A stretch of DNA of 40,102 nt. Source: Thermoplasmata archaeon. GTDB taxonomy: Archaea > Thermoplasmatota > Thermoplasmata > Lutacidiplasmatales > UBA184. The translations under genes were made by a program, and so were the position numbers. Positions 7,421 through 15,452 of this stretch are shown here, piece after piece. The stretch covers positions 1-40,102 of the forward strand of contig JAKAYL010000004.1 of assembly GCA_021809545.1 (NCBI GenBank). Reading direction: 5' to 3'. The notes below the pieces were generated by a model. That model searched no databases, was not told the DNA's origin, and worked only from the letters and a program-made list of their open reading frames with translations. The number at the start of each line of letters is the position of its first letter. The first letter of the stretch is position 1.

Positions 7421-7825
7421 TTATCCTGCCCTCAGATTCCAGAACGAGGGCCACCCTGGGGATTCTTCCCGCCGCAGCAAGAGCCATGGGATTCCCGTGG
7501 ATACGACCGCGAGGAGTAGGTCGCGCAACCCTCGTTCCATCGGAAGCAAAAGGAAGAGAGACATTCCTCCCCCGGCTGCAAGGATTTCCGGGAGCATGCG
7601 CAGCGGGGTTCGGAGTCGGAACGTGGGCTGGCGAGACCCCGCCATCACGGCCCAAGACCCGAGGACCATGAGGGGAACATCCACGGGAAACGCACCCGCC
7701 CAACTGATGCAACCGGAGAGAACGGTGAATCCCACGAAGTACGGCTCGACAACGCTCAGCGGGACAGAGGGAAACGCCCGGGCCGGTGTGGGTCTGACTT
7801 TCTGCTTCGTCTCCCGCATGGTCAT
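7421..7825 (-). CDS. Small polytopic membrane protein of the T4SS-like operon (VirB3-like position)
   Basis: A 134-residue protein with about four hydrophobic segments: SVVEPYFVGFTVLSGCISWA, VPLMVLGSWAVMAG, ILAAGGGMSLFLLLP and DLLLAVVSTGIPWLLL. It begins with a short basic, cytoplasmic-looking N-terminus. I do not recognise the family by sequence. Its size, membrane topology and position directly before the VirB4-like gene are what one expects of VirB3/TrbD-type partners. It starts at ATG 7825 as an ATGA overlap with the upstream gene; a second ATG two codons later is possible. Its stop is 12 bases before the ATPase start, so the two are cotranslated. Confidence 0.7.
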   Translation of the reverse strand: MTMRETKQKVRPTPARAFPSVPLSVVEPYFVGFTVLSGCISWAGAFPVDVPLMVLGSWAVMAGSRQPTFRLRTPLRMLPEILAAGGGMSLFLLLPMERGLRDLLLAVVSTGIPWLLLRREESPGWPSFWNLRAG

Positions 7826-8514
7826 GAGGTGGGGAGGAGGGGGAAGAGGTTCCTGGCCACGCCCCGCAGCGCGGATCCCTTGAGCGGGGTCCACCCCTCG
7901 GCCCGGAGGGCTTCGGACGCTGAGAATCTTTCCCCGGCAGAGGTAGGAAGCGCGAGCACGAGCCGGGCCTGGAAGCGCCACAGCGCGCTCCGCTCCAGGA
8001 GTTCGAGATACTGATGGAATGCTCTCGTTTCGACTCCGCGTCCCTCCGGGACGAACGCCGCCGTGCTGCACGGCTCTGGGCATCGGGCAAAGATGAGTTC
8101 CGAAACGTTGGTCGAGGCAAGGATCTTCACCAGCCGCAGGGAACGCGCCTGGAGCTCTTCGGGGGACTGTCCGGCGATGGGAAGGGGTTCACGTGAGTAG
8201 AAGACCCAATGCCGCCCCCAGGGATCCCTCCAACCGTTCGTCCCCAGGGAACCTTTCTGCGGAGGCACCGTCCGTCCAGAGCCCAGGTACGCCACGCGCC
8301 GGATGAGGTGGGCAAGGAGGGTCTCCTCCTCTCGCTTGAAGAGGGTGAGAACGAGCCCGCACAGAACGATGGGAAGTCCCCAGGGCAGGCCGAGCACCAT
8401 GGCCACGAGTGCCCCCGACAGCGCAAAGAGGACGAAGCGCAGGAAGTCCCTCGGATCCTCGAAGGGACCGATGGACATCCTTCTCCCGAAGCGCTCGGGT
8501 ATGCTGACCCTCAT
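7822..8514 (-). CDS. PrgI-like membrane protein fused to a VirB4-N-like region
   Basis: A 230-residue protein. Residues 1 to ~65 resemble PrgI-family subunits of Gram-positive and archaeal conjugation systems: a short IPERFGRRMSIGPFEDP lead followed by two closely spaced membrane helices and a charged KREEE segment. Residues ~115-230 are soluble and resemble the extreme N-terminal region of VirB4/TrbE ATPases, with LVKILASTNVSELIFARCPE and YLELLERSALWRFQARLVLA. The downstream ATPase lacks much of that region, so this may be a split VirB4. It starts at ATG 8514 and ends at 7822, both ATGA overlaps with neighbours. The fold assignments are by eye only. Confidence 0.65.
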   Translation of the reverse strand: MRVSIPERFGRRMSIGPFEDPRDFLRFVLFALSGALVAMVLGLPWGLPIVLCGLVLTLFKREEETLLAHLIRRVAYLGSGRTVPPQKGSLGTNGWRDPWGRHWVFYSREPLPIAGQSPEELQARSLRLVKILASTNVSELIFARCPEPCSTAAFVPEGRGVETRAFHQYLELLERSALWRFQARLVLALPTSAGERFSASEALRAEGWTPLKGSALRGVARNLFPLLPTS

Positions 8515-9680
8515 TGCGCACCGATCTGGTGGCTACGCGGGAGCGGGGCTGGAGGCCTCGATCGTCCCTTCTTCGGCTCCGTCGTCCTCGCCATCATCTG
8601 CTTTGCGAAGCGTCCCATCCCGTATCCGACTCCCCACATGATCCCGGCCGCCGTGCCGGCAGGTCCGCCCACGGCCCCCGCAGTGGCTCCGCTCCCCGCG
8701 AAGGAACTCCCTGCCGCCTTTCCCCCGGCCGAAGCGCCTCCCGACACGGCCCCTTTGCCGCTCGAGAAACCCTGCCCCCCCGCCCGAAGGCTGGTCCCGG
8801 CCGCTCTTCCGGCCTTGTCGTAGCCGTTGGCGACACCCCCCGTCGTTATGCTACCGGTGTGGGGGAAGCCGGCGCTGCTCAGGTTGCCTCCTGCCTGAGA
8901 GAGCAGGAGCGGCATTCCGGCCGCGGCGGCAAAGAGACCGATGACGAGCAACACACTGCCCGAGCCTACCGCCAGCGCCAAAGGGATGACCACCAGCGTG
9001 GGTAGGAACGTCATCTCCGCGAAGAGCCACCAAGCTCGCTTCGCCAATCCTGCGAGGGGTGGGATGGGCCAGAGCAAGGTCACTGCAGGTAGGAGCACCA
9101 GCAGAACGGCGAGGAGTGCGTCCCGGAACGCTAGGAGGAAGGCAAGCGTCAGTACCAGGGATAGGAGGACCATGGAGGCAATGAACGCGATCATCCCGTT
9201 GTCCCAGGCGAAGTTGAGTCCTCCCATGGGAACGATGTTCGCATAGGTCTGCCATGCCCCCCCACCGTACGAGTAGATGGGCAGGTAGACCGTGGCGGCG
9301 ACCTCCCAGAGCATCCACGTGAGGGGGAGGACGGCATTCGAGAGCAGGACCCCGATCACCAGTCGGGGGGCAAGGTTCGTCCAAGAGTAGGCCTTCTCCG
9401 GGAGCGTGGCTCGGAGGAGGTAGAGGAGACCCACGGTGATGATCACGAGGATGGCCACGGGATCCACGATGTTCACGAGGACGAACTCGCTCATCTCAGC
9501 CCCCCGGTAGAAGAGGCTCCCGGTGTCCGCGTGGAGGAGGTAGGGGGCGTAGGCGGACGATGGCGCCATCTCCGGCACGAAGAGCGTTTCGTAGGCGGGG
9601 CCAATCACGACGTTCACGGCCTCGGTGAGCACCGAGAAGATCGCGAACAGCACCGCCTGGACGACGGAGTTCCAGTCCAT
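8511..9680 (-). CDS. VirB6/TrbL/CedA-like polytopic membrane protein
   Basis: A 389-residue protein with about seven membrane helices in residues 1 to ~285, then a Gly/Ala/Ser-rich low-complexity tail ending in a basic proline-rich stretch. A long extracytoplasmic loop lies between helices 1 and 2. Polytopic proteins with glycine-rich tails next to VirB4 are typical of VirB6/TrbL in bacteria and CedA in Crenarchaeota, which form the inner-membrane channel. I picked ATG at 9680 because the protein begins with a membrane helix there and lies 8 bases after the pilin-like stop. The longer open frame upstream is only antisense/overlap coding. Its stop overlaps the next start as ATGA. Confidence 0.75.
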   Translation of the reverse strand: MDWNSVVQAVLFAIFSVLTEAVNVVIGPAYETLFVPEMAPSSAYAPYLLHADTGSLFYRGAEMSEFVLVNIVDPVAILVIITVGLLYLLRATLPEKAYSWTNLAPRLVIGVLLSNAVLPLTWMLWEVAATVYLPIYSYGGGAWQTYANIVPMGGLNFAWDNGMIAFIASMVLLSLVLTLAFLLAFRDALLAVLLVLLPAVTLLWPIPPLAGLAKRAWWLFAEMTFLPTLVVIPLALAVGSGSVLLVIGLFAAAAGMPLLLSQAGGNLSSAGFPHTGSITTGGVANGYDKAGRAAGTSLRAGGQGFSSGKGAVSGGASAGGKAAGSSFAGSGATAGAVGGPAGTAAGIMWGVGYGMGRFAKQMMARTTEPKKGRSRPPAPLPRSHQIGAQ

Positions 9681-9688
9681 GGCCTGTC

Positions 9689-10066
9689 TCACGTGCCGGT
9701 GAGGACCCAATGGGCCAGCCCCCAGGCGAGTCCGCTCACCGCGGCCAGCAGGATGAACGTCCCGAGCAGAGCATCTCGGGCCCGGTCCTTCGCGGTGATC
9801 TTCTTGGTCGGGTCGGTGCTGAACCAAGATAGGGCTACGCGGACCCAGGCCAGTGTGACCACCGCCCCCGCCGCCAGCCCTGCAAGAAGGACCAGTCGGT
9901 CCAGGGACATGGTCAGATTGCCCGTCACGTTCGTCCCCGCGGTTCCGGTCGCGTTGCCGCTCTGGGCCGATCTCTCGTGCGCAGGGAATGCCTGGGCGTG
10001 CCCTGGGCCGGAGAGGCCGACAAGAAGCAGAACGAGCGCGAAGCCGATCCACCCGGTGGGTTTCAT
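9689..10066 (-). CDS. Pilin-like small membrane protein (VirB2/TrbC/CedA1-like)
   Basis: A 125-residue protein with a signal peptide (MKPTGWIGFALVLLLVGLSG, likely cut after AQA near residue 24), a short Asn/Thr/Gly-rich stretch with possible N-glycosylation sites, a helix LVLLAGLAAGAVVTLAWVRV, a basic loop DPTKKITAKDRARDA, and a second helix LLGTFILLAAVSGLAWGLA. A signal peptide, two hydrophobic helices and a positively charged loop are the hallmark of VirB2/TrbC pilins and of CedA1/TedC. Sequence identity cannot be judged here. The start is ATG at 10066, four bases inside the 3' end of the giant gene (ATGA), behind a near-perfect AGGAGGTG. That fits a subunit made in excess. Confidence 0.72.
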   Translation of the reverse strand: MKPTGWIGFALVLLLVGLSGPGHAQAFPAHERSAQSGNATGTAGTNVTGNLTMSLDRLVLLAGLAAGAVVTLAWVRVALSWFSTDPTKKITAKDRARDALLGTFILLAAVSGLAWGLAHWVLTGT

Positions 10067-13000
10067 GGGGACACCTCCTGGGCGGGTTGGGTCAGCTTCC
10101 ACCGCTCGACCCCTTCCTCATCGGTGAAGCGTTCCGCCTTGCCATTCTTTTCGAGGGACGATAGGCCCTCTTCGACCGCGCTCTGGGAGATCTTCTCTTC
10201 CCCGGCCATCTCGATGAGGGAGGCCCGGTCCTCTCCGGGCCACTTGCTCAGGAGCCGAACCAGCGAATCGTCGGCTTTCGCGGCGGGACGTTCCTCTTCC
10301 CCGGACTTCTTTCCCCGGCGGCGCAGGAAGAGGAACGTGCCGAGCAGGGCAACGAAGATCGCGATCCCGGCGGCCGCAGGGAGGAGTCCACCGGCGGGGT
10401 CGGATTCTCCCTGTCCTATCGTGAGGACGGTCTCCGCTCCCCCGGGTCCCTGCAGCAGGACGGAGGTCGCACTTCCAGCGCCCGGCAGCACGAAGAGGGC
10501 GTAGCCGTTCGTTGCGTTCACCGCTACCGGGTTCTCTCCAGGCACCGTGGCGTTGATGCTGACGTTGGAGAGCGGGTTACCGTATTCATCGGTCACAGAC
10601 ACGTTGAGATAGAGGTTCGACCGGACCGAGTCGAAGGAGAGCACCCGGAGCACCACGTGGGAGCTGTCCGCCCACCAGTGGATGACGAGGTTGGGGACCG
10701 GACCGAGCGGCGAGAGCACCGCATACTGTTCCGTTCCCGAACGGTTGTCGGTGAACACGTACCGGGCGACTCCCTGCTCGAAATACGCCATGAGCGTCTT
10801 TCCCCCGCTCATGGGTGACAACTGGAGGGAGCCGTTGAAGGAGGTGTTCGCGTTGCCGAAGGCGTCGACCGCCGCAAAGGTGACCGTGAGGTTATGACCC
10901 GCCACACCGACGGGGGCCGTCGGGACCTGGGCGAGGCGTTGGGCATCTCCGGGGAAGACCCTGACGACCACGGGCACTGTCAGGTTCTGGAGCACAGGGC
11001 CCTCGACCGCGGAGAGGAGGGTGGACACATGGTCGACCATGGTCCCGGAGGCATTGTTCTCAAAGATTGCCGAGTTTGCCTGCGCGGAACTGATCCCGGG
11101 GCCCCACCAGGTAGTGAGAACCTGGGTGCCCGCACAGTCGCCCGGGGGATCTTGGAGAGTCAGTTGCAGAGGGACCCCGGCGGTCGTGGCAAGCCCCGCA
11201 GAACCCAGTTGGGGCGCCTCTAGGGGCGAGCACACGTTGAGATCGAGATTTGCTTGCGCACTGCCACCGATGTCATCGGTCGCCCGTACGGTGATCTGGT
11301 AGGTCCCTGGGACCGTGAAGAGGGGCTCCGAATCCCACTCCGTGCCGGAGGGCCAGGAAGTGAGATTGGCATAGGGCACACCGTCAATGGTCATCGATAG
11401 GGAAAGGGTGGAGTCCCCACCCTGCGTGCCTACCTGTAGGTGCGGGGCAAAGGGGGCAATCCCCACCGTGGTCGAACTGTTCACTTCCACGGACAACGTG
11501 TCGTTCCACGCGGTGATGTTGTCGCTGAGGGAAACCCTGCCCCCTGCTCCGTCCACCGTGGCAACGCTCAGATGGAATGTCCCGGAGCGAGCGAAGGTGA
11601 TGTTCGCTTCGTCTCCGTTCCAACTACCTAGCCCCGGGATCGACCATGTGGTGGTGACGAGACCGGCACCTCCCTCGGTGGCGATGGCGAAGCGAAGGGT
11701 GCTTCCAACGGCGACCTCACTGGGGGACGAGGTGAACGTGGCCGTGAGAGGCGCTTCAACCGTCACGTTGACCCCGGCCATCGCCACGGCCCCGTCAGAG
11801 TCGGCTGCCCAGACGACCACGGGGTACGTCCCTGGGGTTGCGAAGTCCACAACCGTCCCGTTGAGGTCTCCTCCTCCGGCCGTCTCCGTGGAGATCTGGA
11901 GGTGTCCGCTTCCCCCCGAGAAGAGGCAAGGGATTGCCAAGGGGATCCCCGCATCGGCCAGCACCGTGACCCCGGGGATGGACACTTGGAGCGGAGAAGC
12001 GATGCCGACGGAGAGGGCGGCGGAAGTGCTCACTCCCAGCGCATCGGTCACGGTGACCGAGACGTAGAGTTCCCCCGCTGACGAAGGTAGGACGGCGAGG
12101 GTGCTTAGGTTGCCTCCAGTGGCGGTGCCCGCAGGAAGGGTGTAGGAGAAGCTGTAGGGTCCCACCCCTCCGGTTATCGCGGAGCGGAGAAGGAGCGGGA
12201 CTCCGACCTCCCCTCGAGCCTCGGCCGCGCTTAGGTTCAGACTGAGAGCCGGCCACACTGCGAACGTGAAGGTCACGCAGGTTCGGATCCCTGCAGCATC
12301 GGTGACGTTCACGGATCCGTTGAGGATCCCTGCCGCTGCTGGGGTTACCGAAAGGTTGAACAGGTCCACCCCCTGGGCGCGGACCGCTCCCACGGTCCAG
12401 TCCAATTCCAGAGGACCGGTCCCGCCGTAGGAGGCTTCGCTCAGGACGGTTGGGACGCCGGACTCGAGTGCCTTCGAGGTGGCAGTGACGCCCCGCGAGG
12501 AGAGGGGGGAAGATACCTGCACCTGCAAAGAAGACTGGACCACAACTCCCGCCCCGTCCGTGTCGGTGACGCTCAGGGTGTAGGTTCCGGCAGCTGAGAA
12601 TTCATGGAGGACGGAGGTGCCCCCAGTCCCCGACCCATCCCCGAAGGCCCAGGTCACAGTGGAGGGGAACGAACCCCCGATCTGGACCGCCCTTGCCTGA
12701 AATGCCTGGCCCACGTCCACTCTCGTCTGGTTCGCCACCAGGCTCAGCAGGGGGGAGGCGGCCACCGAGAGGTTGAGCACCGGGCTCGACGCGGAGACGC
12801 CGAGGGCATCGGTCACGGTGAGCGTAGCGCGGAACAGCCCGGTCTGGGAGTACGTGTGGGATGGGTCTGCCTCCAAGCTTCCGGTGCCGTCCCCGAAGTT
12901 CCACGCGAAACTGTACGGCGGAGTACCAAACTCCACTTCGCTTCCGAAGGCCACGCTGTGGCCCTGGTCCGCGAACGGCGAGGGTAGCAGCGCGAGCACC

Positions 13001-15342
13001 TGCGGGTCCGCAACTACTGTCACGGCCACCGCCGGCGCTTCGACCGAGTTTCCCGCCGCATCCCGTACGCTGGCATTGACTAGGTACGTTCCGGGGCGAG
13101 CGTAGGTGTGCAGCGCTGTGGGGCCGTGCGAACTGTTGCCGTCCCCGAAGTGGAGGGTCTCGTTGAAGGGGCCGGTTCCGCTCACGACAACGATCGAGAA
13201 CGTGTCGTAGACCCCGACCTCCGTCTTGAGGGAGGTGACCTGCACGGAGGCCGCGGGGTCCGGTGCGACGGTGACCGGCGAGGCAGAGGTGGTCTCCACC
13301 CCTGTCGAGTCCGCGACTTCCAGCGATACGTCGAACGTCCCAGCCCTAGGGAAGAACAGCGTCGAGTTGGACGACCGAAGGAAGGGACCGATCAAGACCG
13401 GAGTTCCCTGTTCCTGGGAGATCTCTGCGGTGTACGGTGGCCAGCCACCCGACACATTCACGAAGACGGGGAGAGATTGCCCGGCATCCACGTACGCCCG
13501 GTCCCAAGACAGTGAGGCCGTCAATGCCGGGGCGATCCTAACGGTAGACAATACCGAGATCGAGTGTCCCTCCTGATCCGTTACCGAGAGCGTGTAGGTC
13601 ACGTTGCCGGGAACCGTCGGTTGCAGGTCAAGTCCCTGCCAGCCCGGACCGTTGAGTAGCCCGGACTGAGCTTCTCCGTCGGTACCGGTGAGTGTGAACG
13701 AGTACGGTGGCGTACCCCCTAGGATCTCGATCTGGGCTGGGAGAAGCTCTCCGATTTGACCGTGGGGAACTGTGATGAGCAGGTGCGCCAGGAGGGGCCC
13801 GACACCGGAGATAGGAGTGATGGCAGTTGAGACCCCACCGCTCGCATCCTTGACGATGAGCTCCACCGAGACCGGGCCGGTGGCGGGGAGGACCCCGCTC
13901 CAGTCGACGATTCCCGGAGCTCCCAGGGTGCCCTGCAGAGGTGCCAACGAGGTCACGCTCCCCGCAAAGGCATAGGTGTAGGAGTAGGGTGCAGTCCCCC
14001 CGTTCACCGTCCCGTAGACTTCGAAGGCGACTCCCACGGTCGGCGTGGCAGGGTCTACGGTGAGAGAGACCTTGGGTGGAGCGACGACGGCTCCCACCGT
14101 TTCGGTGATGTGAGTAGACGCACCGGTCGAATCCGACAGGGTCGCGGACAGCACGACCGTCCCGGTTTGCTGGAAGGAGTAGGGGATGGGCAACGACCCA
14201 GAGTCGCTCACCATGGTCTGGAACGACGCCTCCTCGGCAACATCCGTCCAAGAAAGGGTGTAGGGCCCGATCCCGCCGGAGATGGACGCCACTATGGGTA
14301 GCGGAGTCCCTAGGTCCGCCGTGGGCAGGCTCGAATAGAGGCTGAGCGACGGGCTGGGGGCGATGTCGATCGTGGCCGTGTTGGCCGAGGTCGTATCCCC
14401 CAATGCGTCGGTCACGCTGACCGATACGCCCAGTGAACCGGCCGTCTCCGGGACGAAGCTCCACTGGCCGGATCCGGTCGAACCTCCCCCCTCGGAGTTA
14501 CTCCATTGGAATGTATACGGGGGCTCCCCTCCTGCCACTGTAGCGGAGACCGAGAGGGAGTGGCCGACGTCGGAGCCCCCTGGGGCCTGGATCGCGACCG
14601 CGAGGGAGGTGGTGACGACCAAGGTGCTTTCCGAGGATTCCGTCACGGACCGTCCGCTCTGATCTGTCACCGTGACGGAGGGCGTGTAGGTTCCGGTCGA
14701 GTAGACGTGTTGGATCGTCGCCGTTCCCAGCGCGGCCAAGTTCGAGGAGACCACGATCCCGTCTCCGCAGTCGTAGGAGAGTTGGAACGGAGGTTCGCCT
14801 CCCTGGACTTGGATGCTCAGCGTGATCTGCGACCCCGGCGAGGCCGGGTTGGGAGTCGTGAAAAGGGGTCCGGTTTGGAGCGTGGGGATGATTTGGATCG
14901 CGTCCGTGGCTGAGCCGGAAACGGGAAAGTTTCCGAGGCCGGTGTCCAAGGCCTGCACTGTCAGTTGGAGAGTGACCGTCTCCTGGCTCGTGGTAGGGGA
15001 GGCGGTGAACACAACCACCCTCCCCTGGCTCTGGAGGGTGCCTGCATCGGACGAGGAAAGGCTCCAGGAGTAGGAAGTTCCTGAGAGAAAGAGATTCGCA
15101 GGCGAGATTCCCGCTGTGAACGTCTCACTCCCCCCCGAGTACACGAGGGCCTGTGCGGGCGAGATATAGACGTTCAAGCTGGCATCGGAGGGGTTGACAT
15201 CCCCGGAGTGGACGACCTGGGTGGTCTGGGTCTCGCCGGTGTGGGGTGGGAGGGAAGCCGACACGACCCAGGGCACGGTAGTGGCCGAGGCCAGGGCCAG
15301 CAGCGCGATCATCACGGCGAGCACGAAATCTCTTGCGTTCAT
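10063..15342 (-). CDS. Giant multi-PKD surface protein with cytoplasmic winged-helix domain
   Basis: About 1759 residues. An N-terminal signal peptide (ARDFVLAVMIALLALASA) precedes roughly 14-15 PKD/Ig-like repeats with the recurring pattern GG-x-PPY-x-W/F and GDG turns (for example FGTPPYSFAWNFGDGTG). An invasin-like region follows near the end (VPTAPVGVAGHNLTVTFAAVDAFG). A single helix (LLPAAAGIAIFVALLGTFLF, about 1653-1673) leads to RRRGKK and a ~85-residue cytoplasmic domain. That domain (SLIEMAGEEKISQSAVEEGL, then SSLEKNGKAERF and RWKL) looks like a winged helix-turn-helix. I chose ATG at 15342, preceded by AAGGTG; a GTG at 15351 is possible. It heads the T4SS-like operon and overlaps the pilin-like gene. 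It could be an adhesin, a receptor, or a membrane-bound transcription regulator. Confidence 0.88.
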   Translation of the reverse strand: MNARDFVLAVMIALLALASATTVPWVVSASLPPHTGETQTTQVVHSGDVNPSDASLNVYISPAQALVYSGGSETFTAGISPANLFLSGTSYSWSLSSSDAGTLQSQGRVVVFTASPTTSQETVTLQLTVQALDTGLGNFPVSGSATDAIQIIPTLQTGPLFTTPNPASPGSQITLSIQVQGGEPPFQLSYDCGDGIVVSSNLAALGTATIQHVYSTGTYTPSVTVTDQSGRSVTESSESTLVVTTSLAVAIQAPGGSDVGHSLSVSATVAGGEPPYTFQWSNSEGGGSTGSGQWSFVPETAGSLGVSVSVTDALGDTTSANTATIDIAPSPSLSLYSSLPTADLGTPLPIVASISGGIGPYTLSWTDVAEEASFQTMVSDSGSLPIPYSFQQTGTVVLSATLSDSTGASTHITETVGAVVAPPKVSLTVDPATPTVGVAFEVYGTVNGGTAPYSYTYAFAGSVTSLAPLQGTLGAPGIVDWSGVLPATGPVSVELIVKDASGGVSTAITPISGVGPLLAHLLITVPHGQIGELLPAQIEILGGTPPYSFTLTGTDGEAQSGLLNGPGWQGLDLQPTVPGNVTYTLSVTDQEGHSISVLSTVRIAPALTASLSWDRAYVDAGQSLPVFVNVSGGWPPYTAEISQEQGTPVLIGPFLRSSNSTLFFPRAGTFDVSLEVADSTGVETTSASPVTVAPDPAASVQVTSLKTEVGVYDTFSIVVVSGTGPFNETLHFGDGNSSHGPTALHTYARPGTYLVNASVRDAAGNSVEAPAVAVTVVADPQVLALLPSPFADQGHSVAFGSEVEFGTPPYSFAWNFGDGTGSLEADPSHTYSQTGLFRATLTVTDALGVSASSPVLNLSVAASPLLSLVANQTRVDVGQAFQARAVQIGGSFPSTVTWAFGDGSGTGGTSVLHEFSAAGTYTLSVTDTDGAGVVVQSSLQVQVSSPLSSRGVTATSKALESGVPTVLSEASYGGTGPLELDWTVGAVRAQGVDLFNLSVTPAAAGILNGSVNVTDAAGIRTCVTFTFAVWPALSLNLSAAEARGEVGVPLLLRSAITGGVGPYSFSYTLPAGTATGGNLSTLAVLPSSAGELYVSVTVTDALGVSTSAALSVGIASPLQVSIPGVTVLADAGIPLAIPCLFSGGSGHLQISTETAGGGDLNGTVVDFATPGTYPVVVWAADSDGAVAMAGVNVTVEAPLTATFTSSPSEVAVGSTLRFAIATEGGAGLVTTTWSIPGLGSWNGDEANITFARSGTFHLSVATVDGAGGRVSLSDNITAWNDTLSVEVNSSTTVGIAPFAPHLQVGTQGGDSTLSLSMTIDGVPYANLTSWPSGTEWDSEPLFTVPGTYQITVRATDDIGGSAQANLDLNVCSPLEAPQLGSAGLATTAGVPLQLTLQDPPGDCAGTQVLTTWWGPGISSAQANSAIFENNASGTMVDHVSTLLSAVEGPVLQNLTVPVVVRVFPGDAQRLAQVPTAPVGVAGHNLTVTFAAVDAFGNANTSFNGSLQLSPMSGGKTLMAYFEQGVARYVFTDNRSGTEQYAVLSPLGPVPNLVIHWWADSSHVVLRVLSFDSVRSNLYLNVSVTDEYGNPLSNVSINATVPGENPVAVNATNGYALFVLPGAGSATSVLLQGPGGAETVLTIGQGESDPAGGLLPAAAGIAIFVALLGTFLFLRRRGKKSGEEERPAAKADDSLVRLLSKWPGEDRASLIEMAGEEKISQSAVEEGLSSLEKNGKAERFTDEEGVERWKLTQPAQEVSP
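10072..10079 (-). promoter_or_regulatory. Strong Shine-Dalgarno of the pilin-like gene
   Basis: The minus strand reads AGGAGGTG five bases before the ATG at 10066. It is the best ribosome-binding site seen in this operon, where most junctions rely on ATGA coupling. It lies inside the last codons of the giant PKD gene. Confidence 0.8.
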
Positions 15343-15376
15343 CTTGGTCACCTTGGGGCTGAGCAGTTACTGTTCT

Positions 15377-15394
15377 ATATGAGGATTCTCATAT
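15377..15394. promoter_or_regulatory. Palindrome in the divergent promoter of the T4SS-like operon and trpS
   Basis: ATATGAG (15377-15383) and CTCATAT (15388-15394) form a perfect 7-bp inverted repeat with loop GATT. It is the only AT-rich patch in the 110-bp gap and contains TATA-like cores on both strands: CTATATGAG on plus, and CATATAGAA and AAATATGAG on minus. Predicted starts lie roughly 25 bases away on each side, so a protein bound here could control both transcripts. Operator function is inferred. Confidence 0.55.
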
Positions 15395-15452
15395 TTCAGA
15401 GTAGGGGGCGGTGGGCGTAACTCTTTTTCCCGACCCGGCGTGTCGGGGAAGT

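Noticed and set aside
9681-10052. N-terminal extension of the VirB6-like open frame to 10052
   Set aside because: The added residues are Arg/Pro/Gly-rich and fall in another frame of the pilin-like gene; the membrane protein starts naturally at ATG 9680.
12100-15300. Possible CRISPR or tandem DNA repeats in the PKD gene
   Set aside because: The periodicity is at protein level only; the PKD units are too diverged in DNA to be a repeat array.
5603-15342. Integrated plasmid or virus
   Set aside because: No integrase, relaxase, replication protein, direct repeats or tRNA attachment site is visible, and flanking genes are housekeeping.
15427-15448. Hairpin CCCGAC/GTCGGG just before trpS as a T-box or Trp leader
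   Set aside because: A single 6-bp stem near the start codon with no Trp-codon leader peptide and no specifier or antiterminator structure; too little to support a riboswitch.
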